A DNA stretch of 64,000 nucleotides from Bradyrhizobium sp. AZCC 1719 (GCF_036924525.1 NZ_JAZHRU010000001.1:3377001-3441000); one strand, 5' to 3'. Numbered from the stretch's first letter, positions 8,939 through 18,369 are shown. Notes: generated by a model not told the origin, from the letters alone. Translations and numbers: made by a program.

Positions 8939-10931
8939 CGCGCTGCCCGCCCGATCCGGGATCGAGATGCATCCTGCGATGCTGATCGGCTTGTTGTTTG
9001 CGGCGGCGGCTGCGCTGACCTTTCGGCATCTGTCGGGATATCTGCCTGTTAATGCGTGGTTGCCGGTGTTGTGGCGTCCTGAAATCAACGATCCGCAGCA
9101 GATGCTCGTGCATTATACGGTCTTTCCGCGAATTGCGGTGGCGCTATTGGCCGGGGCAGCATTGGGCCTTGCCGGCGCCGTCTGTCAGCAGGTGCTGCGC
9201 AATCCGCTGGCCGAGCCAACCACGCTCGGCGTCTCGAACGGCGCCTATCTCGCATTGGCGGTGACGACCTTGTGGGCGCCGTCGCTGCTTGCTTTGGGCC
9301 GCGAGTGGATTGCGCTGGTCGGCGGGTTCGCTGCATTCCTGTGCGTGTTCGGCCTCACCTGGAAACGCGCACTATCGCCGGTCGTGCTGGTGCTGGCCGG
9401 GCTGATCGTGGGCTACTACTGCGCCGTGACGACCCAGGCCCTGGTGCTGCTCAACCATGACTACCTGATCGGCCTGTTCATCTGGGGCGCGGGCTATCTC
9501 AATCAGCAGGACTGGAGCAATGCGGCGTTCCTGGCGCCGCGGTTTCTGATTTCGTTCGTGCTGATCGCGGCGATGGTCCGCCCGCTGACATTGCTCGGCT
9601 TCGACGACGAGACCGCGCGCAATCTCGGCCTCGGATTGACGGGCGCGCGGGTCTGTGCGCTTGGCATTGCGATCGCTCTCAGCGCTTCGGTGGTCAGTGT
9701 GGTCGGCGTGTTGGGCTTTGTCGGTCTGACCGGACCGGCTCTCGCCATGCTTGCGGGCGCGCGACGTTTCCGCGATCGGCTGATTTGGGCGCCGCTCTGC
9801 GGCGCCGGCCTCTTGTGGCTGGCAGACGAGCTTGTGCTGCTGATTCCGCCGGGCTATCGCGAGATGCCGGCCGGCGCAGCCACGGCCTTGATCGGCGCGC
9901 CCATGTTGCTGGTGCTGTTGCCGCGGCTACGGTCCGCAGCTCCAGTCGGAAACCTCACACCATCCGTTCCGCCACGTCTTGATCATCCCTGGCGGGTGAT
10001 CCTGTTTGGTCTAGCTTTGCTGTTGTTTGTGGTCTGGGTCGCGCTCGCGGTTGGGGTCGGCGCCGAGGGCTGGAGCTGGAGTGGTCTCGCCGACATCCAG
10101 GAATTCCTGCCGTGGCGCTGGCCGCGTGTGGTGTCGGCGTTGGCCGCGGGGGCCACGCTGGCGGTGGCTGGCACGCTGCTGCAGCGCATGACAGGAAATC
10201 CAATGGCGGCTCCAGAGGTGATGGGGATCAGCTACGGCGCCGCGATGGGCGTGATCGTTCTTCTCTATCTCCTTCCGTCCCACACGCGCGTGGCGCAGAT
10301 TGCAGGCGGCGGGATCGGAGCCTTCATCGTGCTCGGGCTGGTTCTGCTGTTCAGCCGGCGGTCCGAATTCAGTCCGGAGCGTGTGCTGCTGGCTGGTGTC
10401 GCCATGAGCGCGGCATTCGGCGCGATCATCGCCATGGCGCTGGCGACCGGTGATCCGCGCATCGGCATGCTGCTGTCATTGCTGACCGGATCGCTCTATC
10501 AGATCAGTCCGGCCGAGGCCTGGGTCCTGGCCGCCGCGGCGCTCCTTCTGTTGATCATGGTGCCGATGCTGTCACGCTGGCTCGACATTCTGCCGCTCGG
10601 CTCGGCGGCCTCGCGTTCGATCGGCGTATCGATGGCCAGAAGCCGCATCATCATCATGCTGCTGACCGCATTGTTGACGGCGACCGCGACGCTGATGGTT
10701 GGGCTGCTGAGTTTGGTCGGTTTTATCGCGCCGCATATGGCGCGGATGATGGGGGCGCAGCGCGCGCTGCATCAGACGGCGCTGGCCGCGCTGATCGGAG
10801 CCATCCTGATGGTAACAGCCGATTGGGCCGGGCGAATGGTTATATTTCCGTTCCAGATGCCGGCCGGCATTTTCGCGATGATGCTCGCCGGGCCCTATCT
10901 TCTCTGGCTGTTGCGACCGCAGCGCGGATGA
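8925..10931 (+). CDS. fhuB: Fused ferric-siderophore ABC permease (FhuB type)
   Basis: 668 residues, matching FhuB, in which two FecCD/BtuC-type permease units are joined. Each half has about ten hydrophobic segments: half one roughly residues 20-340 and half two 345-668. Each carries the family signature around QQVLRNPLAEPTTLGVSNGA (first half) and QRMTGNPMAAPEVMGISYGA (second half). It sits in the inner membrane and works with the binding protein encoded upstream and the ATPase on the opposite strand downstream. The chosen ATG at 8925 lies inside the upstream gene; a longer frame exists but adds unconserved residues. The gene symbol reflects family resemblance, not proven ferrichrome specificity. 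Confidence 0.92.
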   Translation: MSKVDALPARSGIEMHPAMLIGLLFAAAAALTFRHLSGYLPVNAWLPVLWRPEINDPQQMLVHYTVFPRIAVALLAGAALGLAGAVCQQVLRNPLAEPTTLGVSNGAYLALAVTTLWAPSLLALGREWIALVGGFAAFLCVFGLTWKRALSPVVLVLAGLIVGYYCAVTTQALVLLNHDYLIGLFIWGAGYLNQQDWSNAAFLAPRFLISFVLIAAMVRPLTLLGFDDETARNLGLGLTGARVCALGIAIALSASVVSVVGVLGFVGLTGPALAMLAGARRFRDRLIWAPLCGAGLLWLADELVLLIPPGYREMPAGAATALIGAPMLLVLLPRLRSAAPVGNLTPSVPPRLDHPWRVILFGLALLLFVVWVALAVGVGAEGWSWSGLADIQEFLPWRWPRVVSALAAGATLAVAGTLLQRMTGNPMAAPEVMGISYGAAMGVIVLLYLLPSHTRVAQIAGGGIGAFIVLGLVLLFSRRSEFSPERVLLAGVAMSAAFGAIIAMALATGDPRIGMLLSLLTGSLYQISPAEAWVLAAAALLLLIMVPMLSRWLDILPLGSAASRSIGVSMARSRIIIMLLTALLTATATLMVGLLSLVGFIAPHMARMMGAQRALHQTALAALIGAILMVTADWAGRMVIFPFQMPAGIFAMMLAGPYLLWLLRPQRG

Positions 10932-10965
10932 CGCGAGACGGTGAAACGCCGAATGATTTACGCGC

Positions 10966-11790
10966 TCACCGTGCGAAGCTGATGAGATGGCTGTGATCCG
11001 GAGACGGCATCACCCCCATCGGAATGCCGTAGATGGTTTCGAGTTCGGCAGGCGTCATGATCCTGTCCGGCGCGCCGCGCGAAATCAGCTTGCCCGAATG
11101 CAAGGCGATGATCTCGTTGCAGAAGCGCGCCGCCATGTTGACGTCATGGAGCACGACGACCACGCCGAGATTGCGCTCCCGCGCGAGCCGCTTCACGAGC
11201 GACAGCACTTCGATCTGATGGGCAATGTCGAGCGCCGAAGTCGGCTCATCGAGCAGCAGGCATTCGGCATCCTGCGCAACCAGCATGGCGATCCAGACCC
11301 GCTGGCGCTCGCCGCCTGACAATGTATCGACCAGCCGGTCCGCAAACGGCTCGATGTGGGTCAGCGCCATGGCTTCCGCGACCTTGTCGCGGTCAGTGTC
11401 GCCAAATCGGCCCAGCGCGCCATGCCAGGGATAGCGGCCGAGCGCGACCAGCTCCTTCACCAGCATGCCGGCGGCGGGCGGCGTCTGCTGCGGCAGATAG
11501 GCGACCTTGCGGGCGTACTCCCGATCGCTCCATTCGCGTAAAGCGCGGCCCTCGAAACGGATCGTGCCGGATGAGCTTGGCTGCTGCCGCGCCAGCAACT
11601 TCAGCAAGGTCGATTTGCCGGAGCCGTTGTGCCCGATCAGGCCGACGACGCTGCGCGCGGGAAGCGACAGGGTGAGCGGTTCGAGCAGCGCGCGCCCCGC
11701 CACGGCGAACGCCACCTGGTCCAGTTCGAACAAGGGCGCGGCCGCATCGGGCGAGGCCTCGGCGATTTCGGTTGGCCGAACTACATGCAT
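10966..11790 (-). CDS. fhuC: Ferric-siderophore ABC transporter ATP-binding protein (FhuC type)
   Basis: 274 residues from an ATG that gives the usual family length; upstream in-frame codons look non-conserved. Walker A is GHNGSGKST, the Q-loop lies in YLPQQ, the signature is LSGGERQRV and Walker B is CLLLDEPTSALD, followed by the switch His in VVVLHDVN. This is the standard iron-chelate import ATPase. It is convergent with the fused permease (35 bases between stops) and follows the siderophore-interacting reductase on the same strand with a 73-base gap, so those two are probably co-transcribed. Confidence 0.92.
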   Translation of the reverse strand: MHVVRPTEIAEASPDAAAPLFELDQVAFAVAGRALLEPLTLSLPARSVVGLIGHNGSGKSTLLKLLARQQPSSSGTIRFEGRALREWSDREYARKVAYLPQQTPPAAGMLVKELVALGRYPWHGALGRFGDTDRDKVAEAMALTHIEPFADRLVDTLSGGERQRVWIAMLVAQDAECLLLDEPTSALDIAHQIEVLSLVKRLARERNLGVVVVLHDVNMAARFCNEIIALHSGKLISRGAPDRIMTPAELETIYGIPMGVMPSPDHSHLISFAR

Positions 11791-11863
11791 AGGAAAGGGC
11801 CTGCGGGGATAATGCGGTGCGAGGTGAATGTCGTCGTCCCGTCGGCCTGCGGTTGTGGGGACG

Positions 11864-12931
11864 TCATGGCTGCCGCAGGCTCCAATAAGCGACCGCAAGA
11901 TGCTGATCGCGGGCGAGCTTTCGCTCGTCGCGCAGATGGTTTCGCAGCGCCTTCAGCGCCTGCGCTTCGCACGCGACCCATGCAAAGACCTCGCGATGAT
12001 CCGGCCATCGCACGGCCTTGACGGCATCGACCAATAGCTGCGTCGTCCCGGCCGGACGGTCGCCGCGATGCAGCCATTGGATCGATACGCCGGCTGGCGC
12101 GATCAACGGAACCTGCTCAAGCCGGTCGGCGACTTCGATGAAGACTTCACCGGTTGCCGTCGTCGGCAGCGTTTCGAGAATTCGCGCAATGGCGGGAAGG
12201 GCGGTCTCGTCGCCCGCCAGCAGCAACCAGCGTGCCGGACGAATGCCTCGTCCGAGCGGACCGGCCATGCCGCAAATGGCGCCGGTTTGCGCATTGAGCG
12301 CGAAAGCCGAGCCCGGTCCGGCATGATCGTGGACCACGAAATCGATGTCGATTTCGCGGGCCTGCAGATCGATGCGGCGGATCGTGTAGTAGCGGGTGAC
12401 GGGTCTGCGGTCCGGTTCCGGCCACAGGATGCGCCCGTCGGGGGCGGGCCACGGCCATTCAGGCTTGGCGAGGCCTTCCGGCGGAAAATACAGGCGGACG
12501 TGCAGGTCATCGTCGTTCACGAAGCGGGCGATGTCGTCGCCGGTGAATGTCAGCCGGCGCATGCGGGGCGTCAGGTCGATCGCTGCCTTCAGCCGCACCT
12601 CGCGGAAATTGGCCAGCGTGCCGCTGTTGGATTCATGGCCGGACCAGACGATGGTCGGCGGCTCATCGCCGGCGAACTCGATGACATGGGAAGCCACCAC
12701 CGAGCGCAGCATTTCCAGATTGCCCTTGTCGTTGGCCTCGACGCGGATCTTGAGCGCCTCGGCCTCGACGGCGAGCGAGCTGGTTCCAAACGGCAGCTTC
12801 GCCACCATCAGGCCACCTTGGTCCTCGAAGGCGATATCATGCTCGGCAAGATGATCGATCATTCGGGCAGCAAGGCCGGCGGCATCAGCAATCGGAATGC
12901 GGGTTTCGGAAACAAGCGAATCCAAAGTCAT
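11864..12931 (-). CDS. Siderophore-interacting protein with N-terminal DUF2218 domain (FAD ferric-siderophore reductase)
   Basis: 355 residues. About the first 95 residues fit the DUF2218 domain often found ahead of SIP domains. From about residue 115 the chain has the SIP-type FAD-binding fold: MRRLTFTGDD, then RYYTIRR for flavin, DFVVHDHAGPGSAFA, and a C-terminal SIP domain with LLLAGDETALPAIARILE. Such proteins reduce Fe(III)-siderophore in the cytoplasm to release Fe(II). The start is supported by GGAG a few bases upstream. It is transcribed divergently from the exporter gene, and the shared 308-base gap holds a perfect dyad. Confidence 0.9.
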   Translation of the reverse strand: MTLDSLVSETRIPIADAAGLAARMIDHLAEHDIAFEDQGGLMVAKLPFGTSSLAVEAEALKIRVEANDKGNLEMLRSVVASHVIEFAGDEPPTIVWSGHESNSGTLANFREVRLKAAIDLTPRMRRLTFTGDDIARFVNDDDLHVRLYFPPEGLAKPEWPWPAPDGRILWPEPDRRPVTRYYTIRRIDLQAREIDIDFVVHDHAGPGSAFALNAQTGAICGMAGPLGRGIRPARWLLLAGDETALPAIARILETLPTTATGEVFIEVADRLEQVPLIAPAGVSIQWLHRGDRPAGTTQLLVDAVKAVRWPDHREVFAWVACEAQALKALRNHLRDERKLARDQHLAVAYWSLRQP

Positions 12932-13067
12932 TTCTCCAGTCGGGCCTGCCCGATGCTGGCCTGCGCACGCTTCGATTTCCGGATATCGCAGCCCGACACC
13001 GAATCCATGTCCCTAGTGGGTCCATGTCCTACTCGCTCGCCGGCTGCGACGCAAAGGCTCTACTACT

Positions 13068-13085
13068 CGCATTTTATTAAATGCG
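13068..13085. promoter_or_regulatory. Perfect 7-4-7 dyad between reductase and exporter genes, candidate operator
   Basis: CGCATTT-TATT-AAATGCG is a perfect palindrome with a 4-base spacer. It lies in the 12,932-13,239 gap between the divergent siderophore reductase and exporter genes, the only striking element I see there. Its AT-rich core is unlike the surrounding GC-rich DNA. An iron-responsive regulator site is a guess; it does not match a consensus I can state with certainty. Confidence 0.35.
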
Positions 13086-13239
13086 TTGCCGATCACAAAT
13101 TAGAATCAATCGAAAGAGGCTGAAAAATAGGCTCTGGAAGAGCGATGCTGCCATCATGTATTCGCATCACTCCCGCAAGGCTATTCGTACTACGACGGGC
13201 CGTGTAGGTTCGCTTCAGCTCTACTCCAGCGCGGCACTC

Positions 13240-14944
13240 ATGATGAATCCACGAAGCGGCCTGACGGCGCAGATTCTGCATCTCCTGCGGCCCTACTGGC
13301 CGATCGTGCTGGGCGGCACCGTTCTCGGCGTTGTCGGTGGCGCCAGCGTTGCGGGACTGCTCGCAGTCGTCAATCGCGGGCTTTACGCGTCGCAAGACGA
13401 CGTCGCAACGCTGCTGTTCGCGTTTGCGGGCCTGTGTCTCTTGATCCTGATCGGCTCGATCGGCGCCGATATCAGCGCCAACTATGTTGGGCAGCGGATC
13501 ATCGCCGAGCTGCGCAAGTCGCTCGCCGCGAAAATTCTGGCGGCTCCGATCGACCAGCTCGAAATCTACCGGACGCATCGATTGATTCCGGTCCTCACCC
13601 ATGACGTCGATACCATCAGCGATTTCGCGTTCTTCTTCTCCTCCTTCTTCGTGTCCGTCGTCATCACGCTCGGCTGCATGGTCTACCTTGCGGTGCTGTC
13701 GTGGCCACTTTTCCTGATTACGGGGCTGGTCATTGTCCTCGGCTCGCTCGCGCATGCATATGCGCGAACGCGCGGCGTTCAGGGCTTCAACGTCGCCCGC
13801 GATTCCGAAGACCAATTGCAGAAGCACTACCGCGCGATCGCCGAGGGCGCGAAGGAGCTGCGCCTGAACCGCGCCCGCCGTCAGCGCGTCTATGTCGACC
13901 AGCTTCAGCGCACCGTCGACCGGATCAGCGCGGTGCAGATCAAATCGATCAACCTCTTCGTGACCGCGCGGGCGTTGGGCACGATGTTGTTCTTCGTCGT
14001 GATCGGCGTCGCGCTGACCTTGCGTCCGTTCCTCTGGCCCCGACAGTCCGGCCGCGGTCTCCAGCGGCTTTGTCCTGGTGCTGCTCTATATGCGGGGACC
14101 CATCGATCAGGTGATCGGCATCCTGCCGGCACTGGGCCGCGCGCAGGTGGCGATGAAACGGATCGCCGAGCTTTCGGAGCAGTTCGCGACGCCCGAGCAG
14201 GGCTTGCTGGCCGCGCCCTCGAACGCGCCAAGTGGATCAGGCAGGATCGAATCGATCGAGCTCCGTGACGTATCATACGGCTTCCGCGCGGTGGCCGGCA
14301 CCAAGCCCTTCGTGCTCGGACCGATTGATCTGCATGTCCGGCAGGGAGACATCGTTTTCATTGTCGGTGAAAACGGAAGCGGAAAAACCACGCTGATCAA
14401 GTTGCTGTTGGGTCTCTACGCACCACAGAGCGGTACGCTGCTTCGCGACGGTCTGCCTGTTGTAGCGGAAACGCGGGATGATTACCGACAGCTCTTCACG
14501 ACCATCTTTTCCGACTACTACCTGTTCGAAGATCTTCTGCAGGGAGCGGGAATGGTGCCTGACGTCGCGGAGCGCTATCTGGAGCGGTTGGAGGTCGCGC
14601 ATAAGGTCTCGGTCGAGAACGGCGTATTTACGACGACGGACCTGTCGACCGGTCAACGCAAGCGGCTGGCGCTGATGAATGCCTGGCTCGAGGAGAGGCC
14701 GGTCCTCGTGTTCGACGAGTGGGCCGCGGATCAGGACCCAGCCTTCCGCCACATCTTCTACACGGAACTGCTGCCGGACCTGAAGCGTATCGGCAAGACG
14801 ATCATCGTGATCTCACATGATGACCGTTATTTCGGCGTGGCGGATCATCTGGTGCGATTGCGGCACGGCAAGATTGTCGCGGGCGATGCGAAGACCCATG
14901 ACATCATCAAGTCGTCATCGGTTCCAACCGACGCCTCTCTTTAG
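13240..14944 (+). pseudogene. Cyclic-peptide/siderophore ABC exporter (PvdE/SyrD family), split by a +1-base frameshift at 14,038-14,041
   Basis: Read as one gene this would be a roughly 567-residue fused exporter. The first frame carries the six-helix membrane domain, starting near MNPRSGLTAQILHLLRPYW, and runs to TLRPFLWP. At a CCCC run (14,038-14,041) the frame shifts; dropping one C joins it exactly to DSPAAVSSGFVLVLLYMRGP and the nucleotide-binding domain. The second frame has Walker A GENGSGKTT, signature LSTGQRKR and VLVFDEWAADQDP, a hallmark of the PvdE/SyrD branch. In PvdE this family moves siderophore precursor to the periplasm. The break means no full protein unless the base is a sequencing error or ribosomes slip at CCC-C. 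The start codon is uncertain; an ATG at 13,156 in the same frame is possible. Confidence 0.85.
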
Positions 14945-15043
14945 AGCTATTTTATTCTTTCGGAAAATTTGCATCGAAGTTCCGGCTCTTTCGAGACGCG
15001 CGCCGGGGAACGCGCGCGATGTTTTTGGCGACGCCGTTTTGTC

Positions 15044-15060
15044 AGATTTGTAAGAAATCT
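15044..15060. promoter_or_regulatory. Perfect 6-5-6 dyad upstream of the hydroxamate biosynthesis genes, candidate operator
   Basis: AGATTT-GTAAG-AAATCT is a perfect palindrome about 114 bases before the acyltransferase start. It shares the ATTT-N4/5-AAAT shape with the dyad at 13,068. It lies in a 229-base gap after the exporter gene, consistent with a second regulated promoter for the acyltransferase and monooxygenase genes. The link to iron is inference. Confidence 0.3.
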
Positions 15061-15173
15061 AAACTGCGTGTGCCTGCATTTCTTGTCATCCTGTACGCGA
15101 GTGCTTTACATCGCAGGCGCGCGTGAAGTTCGCGTGCTGCTTCAAGCAACCACGTTTGCGATGCGAGGGCCGG

Positions 15174-16235
15174 ATGAACAAAGCTTCGAGCTCCGCGACA
15201 GGGCCTCGCGCATTCCCGATCGGACCGGATTTTTCCATGACCGTCGTTCAAGACGGCGGGGGAGATCTTCGCATCGCCGTGGGCATCACGACGGTGATGC
15301 GCCTGCGTGTCGATGAACGGCTCGATCATCTGAAGATATTGACCACACCCGACGATCCGCAACTGGCGATATCGGCGGTTTCGGCGGCGGCCGAAGCCAC
15401 GTTTGGATGGCGGCCGAGTCTGGACCGGCTTGTGCTGGAGTCAGCCAGCGTGGAGCTTGCGCGCGAGCTGATGAACCACGGTCTCGCTCTCATGGCGGGG
15501 GCAGACCTCGTGCTGCTTCCCGAACTGATCATGCAGCGGCGGGACAATTGGCTGGTCAATGCCGGACGGCCGCCATTGCCGCAACTCCACGTCATGACGG
15601 ACGGCAAGCGCCATCCGCGACGCTCGCCAAAGCCGGTGGGAAAGGTCTATGCCCGCTTCATACCCTGGCTCGCCGAAGTGATCTCCTTCCGCGTCGCCAA
15701 CACAGACGGTGACCTGCATCTGCTGCACCGGTGGATGAACGATCCCCGCGTCGACGCGTTCTGGAACGAAGCCGGCGATCTCGAAAAGCATCGGCGTTAT
15801 CTCTCCGGCATCCTGGCGGACCCGCACATGTTGCCGCTCATCGGCTGCTTCGACGACGAGCCGTTTGGCTATTTCGAGCTCTACTGGGCCAAGGAGAATC
15901 GTATCGCGCCGTTCTACGATGCCGACGATTACGATCGCGGCTGGCATGTCGTCGTCGGCGAGGACGCCTATCGCGGGCGCCGCTATATCAGCGCCTGGCT
16001 GCCATCGCTGATGCACTACATGTTCCTGGACGATTGTCGAACGCAACGAATCGTCGGCGAGCCGGCGGCAGCGCATGCGCAGCAGCTCCGCAATCTGGAA
16101 GTCTCGGGATTCGCAAAGATCAAGAACTTCGATTTTCCGCACAAGCGGGCCACGCTCGTGATGCTGTTGCGCGAACGCTTCTTTGGTGACCGGCTGTGGC
16201 TGCCGGCAGCGACCAGCCCGGCGACCACGTCCTAA
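15174..16235 (+). CDS. Hydroxamate siderophore N-acyltransferase (IucB/RhbD/VbsA-type GNAT)
   Basis: 353 residues from the ATG preceded by GAGGG. The C-terminal half (about 180-345) is the siderophore GNAT domain: LLHRWMNDPRVDAFW, GYFELYWAKENRIAPFYDADDYDRGWH split over neighbouring blocks, VVGEDAYRGR (acetyl-CoA loop), then DDCRTQRIVGEPAAAH and a C-terminal segment with HKRATLVMLLRERFF. This family adds an acyl group to the N-hydroxyl of hydroxylysine or hydroxyornithine to make the hydroxamate. The N-terminal 150 residues are a less conserved extension, as in VbsA-like proteins. It ends 21 bases before the N-monooxygenase gene, so the two consecutive hydroxamate steps are co-transcribed. Confidence 0.88.
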   Translation: MNKASSSATGPRAFPIGPDFSMTVVQDGGGDLRIAVGITTVMRLRVDERLDHLKILTTPDDPQLAISAVSAAAEATFGWRPSLDRLVLESASVELARELMNHGLALMAGADLVLLPELIMQRRDNWLVNAGRPPLPQLHVMTDGKRHPRRSPKPVGKVYARFIPWLAEVISFRVANTDGDLHLLHRWMNDPRVDAFWNEAGDLEKHRRYLSGILADPHMLPLIGCFDDEPFGYFELYWAKENRIAPFYDADDYDRGWHVVVGEDAYRGRRYISAWLPSLMHYMFLDDCRTQRIVGEPAAAHAQQLRNLEVSGFAKIKNFDFPHKRATLVMLLRERFFGDRLWLPAATSPATTS

Positions 16236-16256
16236 CGCCCGAACGGAGCGCAGCTC

Positions 16257-17555
16257 ATGTCTCACCAGTTTGCGATCGAGCACGACGTTATCGGCGTCGG
16301 ATTCGGGCCGTCCAATCTTGCGCTTGCGATCGCATTGGATGAATGCGCCAGAAGATCACGTCTGAAATGTGCCGCTCTGTTCGTGGAGCAGCAGCCGCAA
16401 TTCACCTGGCACGGCGGCATGCTGCTTCCAGGCAGCGACATGCAGATCTCGTTTCTCAAGGACCTCGTTTCGTTGCGTGATCCGACCAGTCCGTTCACCT
16501 TCGTGAACTATCTGCACAAGCGCGGCCGTTTGCAGGATTTCATCAACTGCCGAACGTTCTATCCGAGCCGGATTGAGTTCAACGACTATCTGCGGTGGGT
16601 AGCCGCCCAGTTCAAGTCTCAGGCGGCCTACGGCGAAACCATCGTCGCCATCGAGCCGGTAACGGTTGGGCAGTCGGTGACGTCCTTGCGCATTCATTCA
16701 CGGACGCTCGCCGGCGGGGAAACGGTGCGGCTTGCAAGAAATCTGGTGGTCGCGGTGGGAGGGCGACCGTATATTCCGCAAGTATTTGCTGATATCGCCG
16801 ATGATCCGAGATTGTTGCACTCCAGCCGCTATCTCGACACGGTCGAGGACATCGGCCTCGGTGGAAAGGCCGCGCGCGTGGCCGTGGTCGGAGGAGGGCA
16901 GAGCGCGACCGAGGTGACGGTCGACCTTCGCGGGCGATTTCCGGACGCGAGCATTGATCTGATCTTTCGCGGCCATGCCTTGAAGCCGTCCGACAGCAGC
17001 CCGTTCGTCAACGAGATTTTCAATCCTGATTACACCGATTTCATCTATGCGCAGCCTGCCGAGCGGCGAGACGCGATCGTTCGCAACTTCCGGAACACGA
17101 ACTATGCGGTGGTCGATTCCGACCTCCTGGACCAGTTGTATCGATTGCTCTACCAGCAGCGCGTCAGCGGCACGACAGCGATCGCATTGCACCCGCGTAG
17201 CGAAATAACGGGCATAGACGCCGCACCTGAAGGCATCGAGATCGGCACCGTTGACAAGTTCGGCGGTGCAAAGCGCCGATCCACCTACGACGCCGTCATT
17301 CTGGCAACGGGCTATGACAGGGAGACGCCGCACGCGTTTCTGGAGCCGATCCAGCGCTACATTCGCGACACCGTGTTGGACCGCAACTACAAGCTCGTCA
17401 CCAGCCCGGCATTTCGGCCGCAAATCCATCTTCAGGGATATTCGGAAGCCTCTCACGGCCTGAGCGACACGCTGCTGTCCGTGCTCGCCACGCGCTCGCA
17501 GGAAATCGCAGAATCGCTGCTTTCGACGATTTCGCGCCGCGAGCTCATCGCGTAG
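16257..17555 (+). CDS. L-ornithine/L-lysine N-monooxygenase (PvdA/IucD/SidA/VbsO family)
   Basis: 432 residues. The FAD motif is GVGFGPSNLALA near residue 13. FTWHGGMLLPGSDMQISFLK is the conserved substrate and flavin region, and the NADPH motif is VVGGGQSATEV near residue 217. The family-specific segments NTNYAVVDSDLL and ATGYDRETP follow. The enzyme makes the N-hydroxy diamino acid, the first committed step to the hydroxamate, in the cytoplasm. The A2 code of the synthetase hints that ornithine is the substrate, but lysine cannot be excluded by eye. ATG at 16,257 follows GGAGCG and lies just after the acyltransferase gene. Confidence 0.93.
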   Translation: MSHQFAIEHDVIGVGFGPSNLALAIALDECARRSRLKCAALFVEQQPQFTWHGGMLLPGSDMQISFLKDLVSLRDPTSPFTFVNYLHKRGRLQDFINCRTFYPSRIEFNDYLRWVAAQFKSQAAYGETIVAIEPVTVGQSVTSLRIHSRTLAGGETVRLARNLVVAVGGRPYIPQVFADIADDPRLLHSSRYLDTVEDIGLGGKAARVAVVGGGQSATEVTVDLRGRFPDASIDLIFRGHALKPSDSSPFVNEIFNPDYTDFIYAQPAERRDAIVRNFRNTNYAVVDSDLLDQLYRLLYQQRVSGTTAIALHPRSEITGIDAAPEGIEIGTVDKFGGAKRRSTYDAVILATGYDRETPHAFLEPIQRYIRDTVLDRNYKLVTSPAFRPQIHLQGYSEASHGLSDTLLSVLATRSQEIAESLLSTISRRELIA

Positions 17556-17559
17556 GCGA

Positions 17560-18369
17560 TCAGATCGAGGGAGCGATGAGTCGCCACTGTGCAGCGGATC
17601 CAAGCGCGGCCGGCACCGACAGCACGGCGGGTGACGGGCCTGCGTCGATGATCACGGTGTTCGGAGCTATCGTGAATCCGAGTGCGGCCGCCTTCAGCAA
17701 GGCTTCCTTGAGGGTCCAGTAGCGAAGAAAGAGCCGGGACCGAAGTGCCGCGGGAGCGTTCCATAGAACCTCCCGCTCTTCGGCCGCCAGGACGATTTCG
17801 GCGACCGAATCCATATCGGCGATTTCCCGCAGCGGTTCGATATCGACGCCGATCGGCATGCGGGCCGCTGCAACGGCCACAGTGCCCCTCGCGTGGCTCA
17901 GGCTGAAGTCGATCTTCGCTCGATCAGCAAGGAGCATGGGCTTGCCATGCTCCGATGGTTGAAACCGCAGGTCTTCGGCCGGCTGACCGACAAGTCCGCC
18001 AAGCATGAGGCGAGCGCCCGCATGCGCAGCGAGGTAGCTCAATCGATCTTCGATGTGCAGGAACCGCCCCATGCGATCGGTCTCACCGGCATCGAGGAGT
18101 TTCGCAGCTCGCTCGACGTTGAGCATGCCGGGTTCGCCGGCAACGATCTCCCGCGATGGAGGTATCGCTGCCAGCCAGAGAACGATCTCTTCCGGTTCCA
18201 ACTGTCTGACCTGCCTCGTGATATCAGCATACGGCAGGCATCGCACCCGCAATTGATCCTGCGGAGCCGTGCATTTCACGGCGATCGACCACGCGAGGAA
18301 GACGCTTGCACGCGCCATTGAAAGCGATGCGGCAAATGGTTCTTGTCCAGCCTTCCAGGAGTTGGTCAT
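17560..18369 (-). CDS. Sfp-type 4'-phosphopantetheinyl transferase
   Basis: 269 residues from the ATG at 18,369; a TTG seven codons earlier is a weaker choice. Sfp-family motifs are visible: FSLSHARG, then PIGVDIEPLR (Mg-binding Asp/Glu) and RYWTLKEALLKA (the W-x-x-KEA motif). The enzyme loads the phosphopantetheine arm onto the carrier domains of the synthetase, at the Ser in ELGGDS and ELGGNS. It is convergent with the N-monooxygenase gene with a 4-base gap, closing the biosynthetic cluster on this side. Confidence 0.9.
   Translation of the reverse strand: MTNSWKAGQEPFAASLSMARASVFLAWSIAVKCTAPQDQLRVRCLPYADITRQVRQLEPEEIVLWLAAIPPSREIVAGEPGMLNVERAAKLLDAGETDRMGRFLHIEDRLSYLAAHAGARLMLGGLVGQPAEDLRFQPSEHGKPMLLADRAKIDFSLSHARGTVAVAAARMPIGVDIEPLREIADMDSVAEIVLAAEEREVLWNAPAALRSRLFLRYWTLKEALLKAAALGFTIAPNTVIIDAGPSPAVLSVPAALGSAAQWRLIAPSI

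Noticed and set aside
13081-13239. Upstream extension of the exporter frame to 13,081
   Set aside because: The extra residues are basic and unlike the family, and they would run through the dyad at 13,068-13,085. A start nearer 13,240 (or 13,156) is more plausible.
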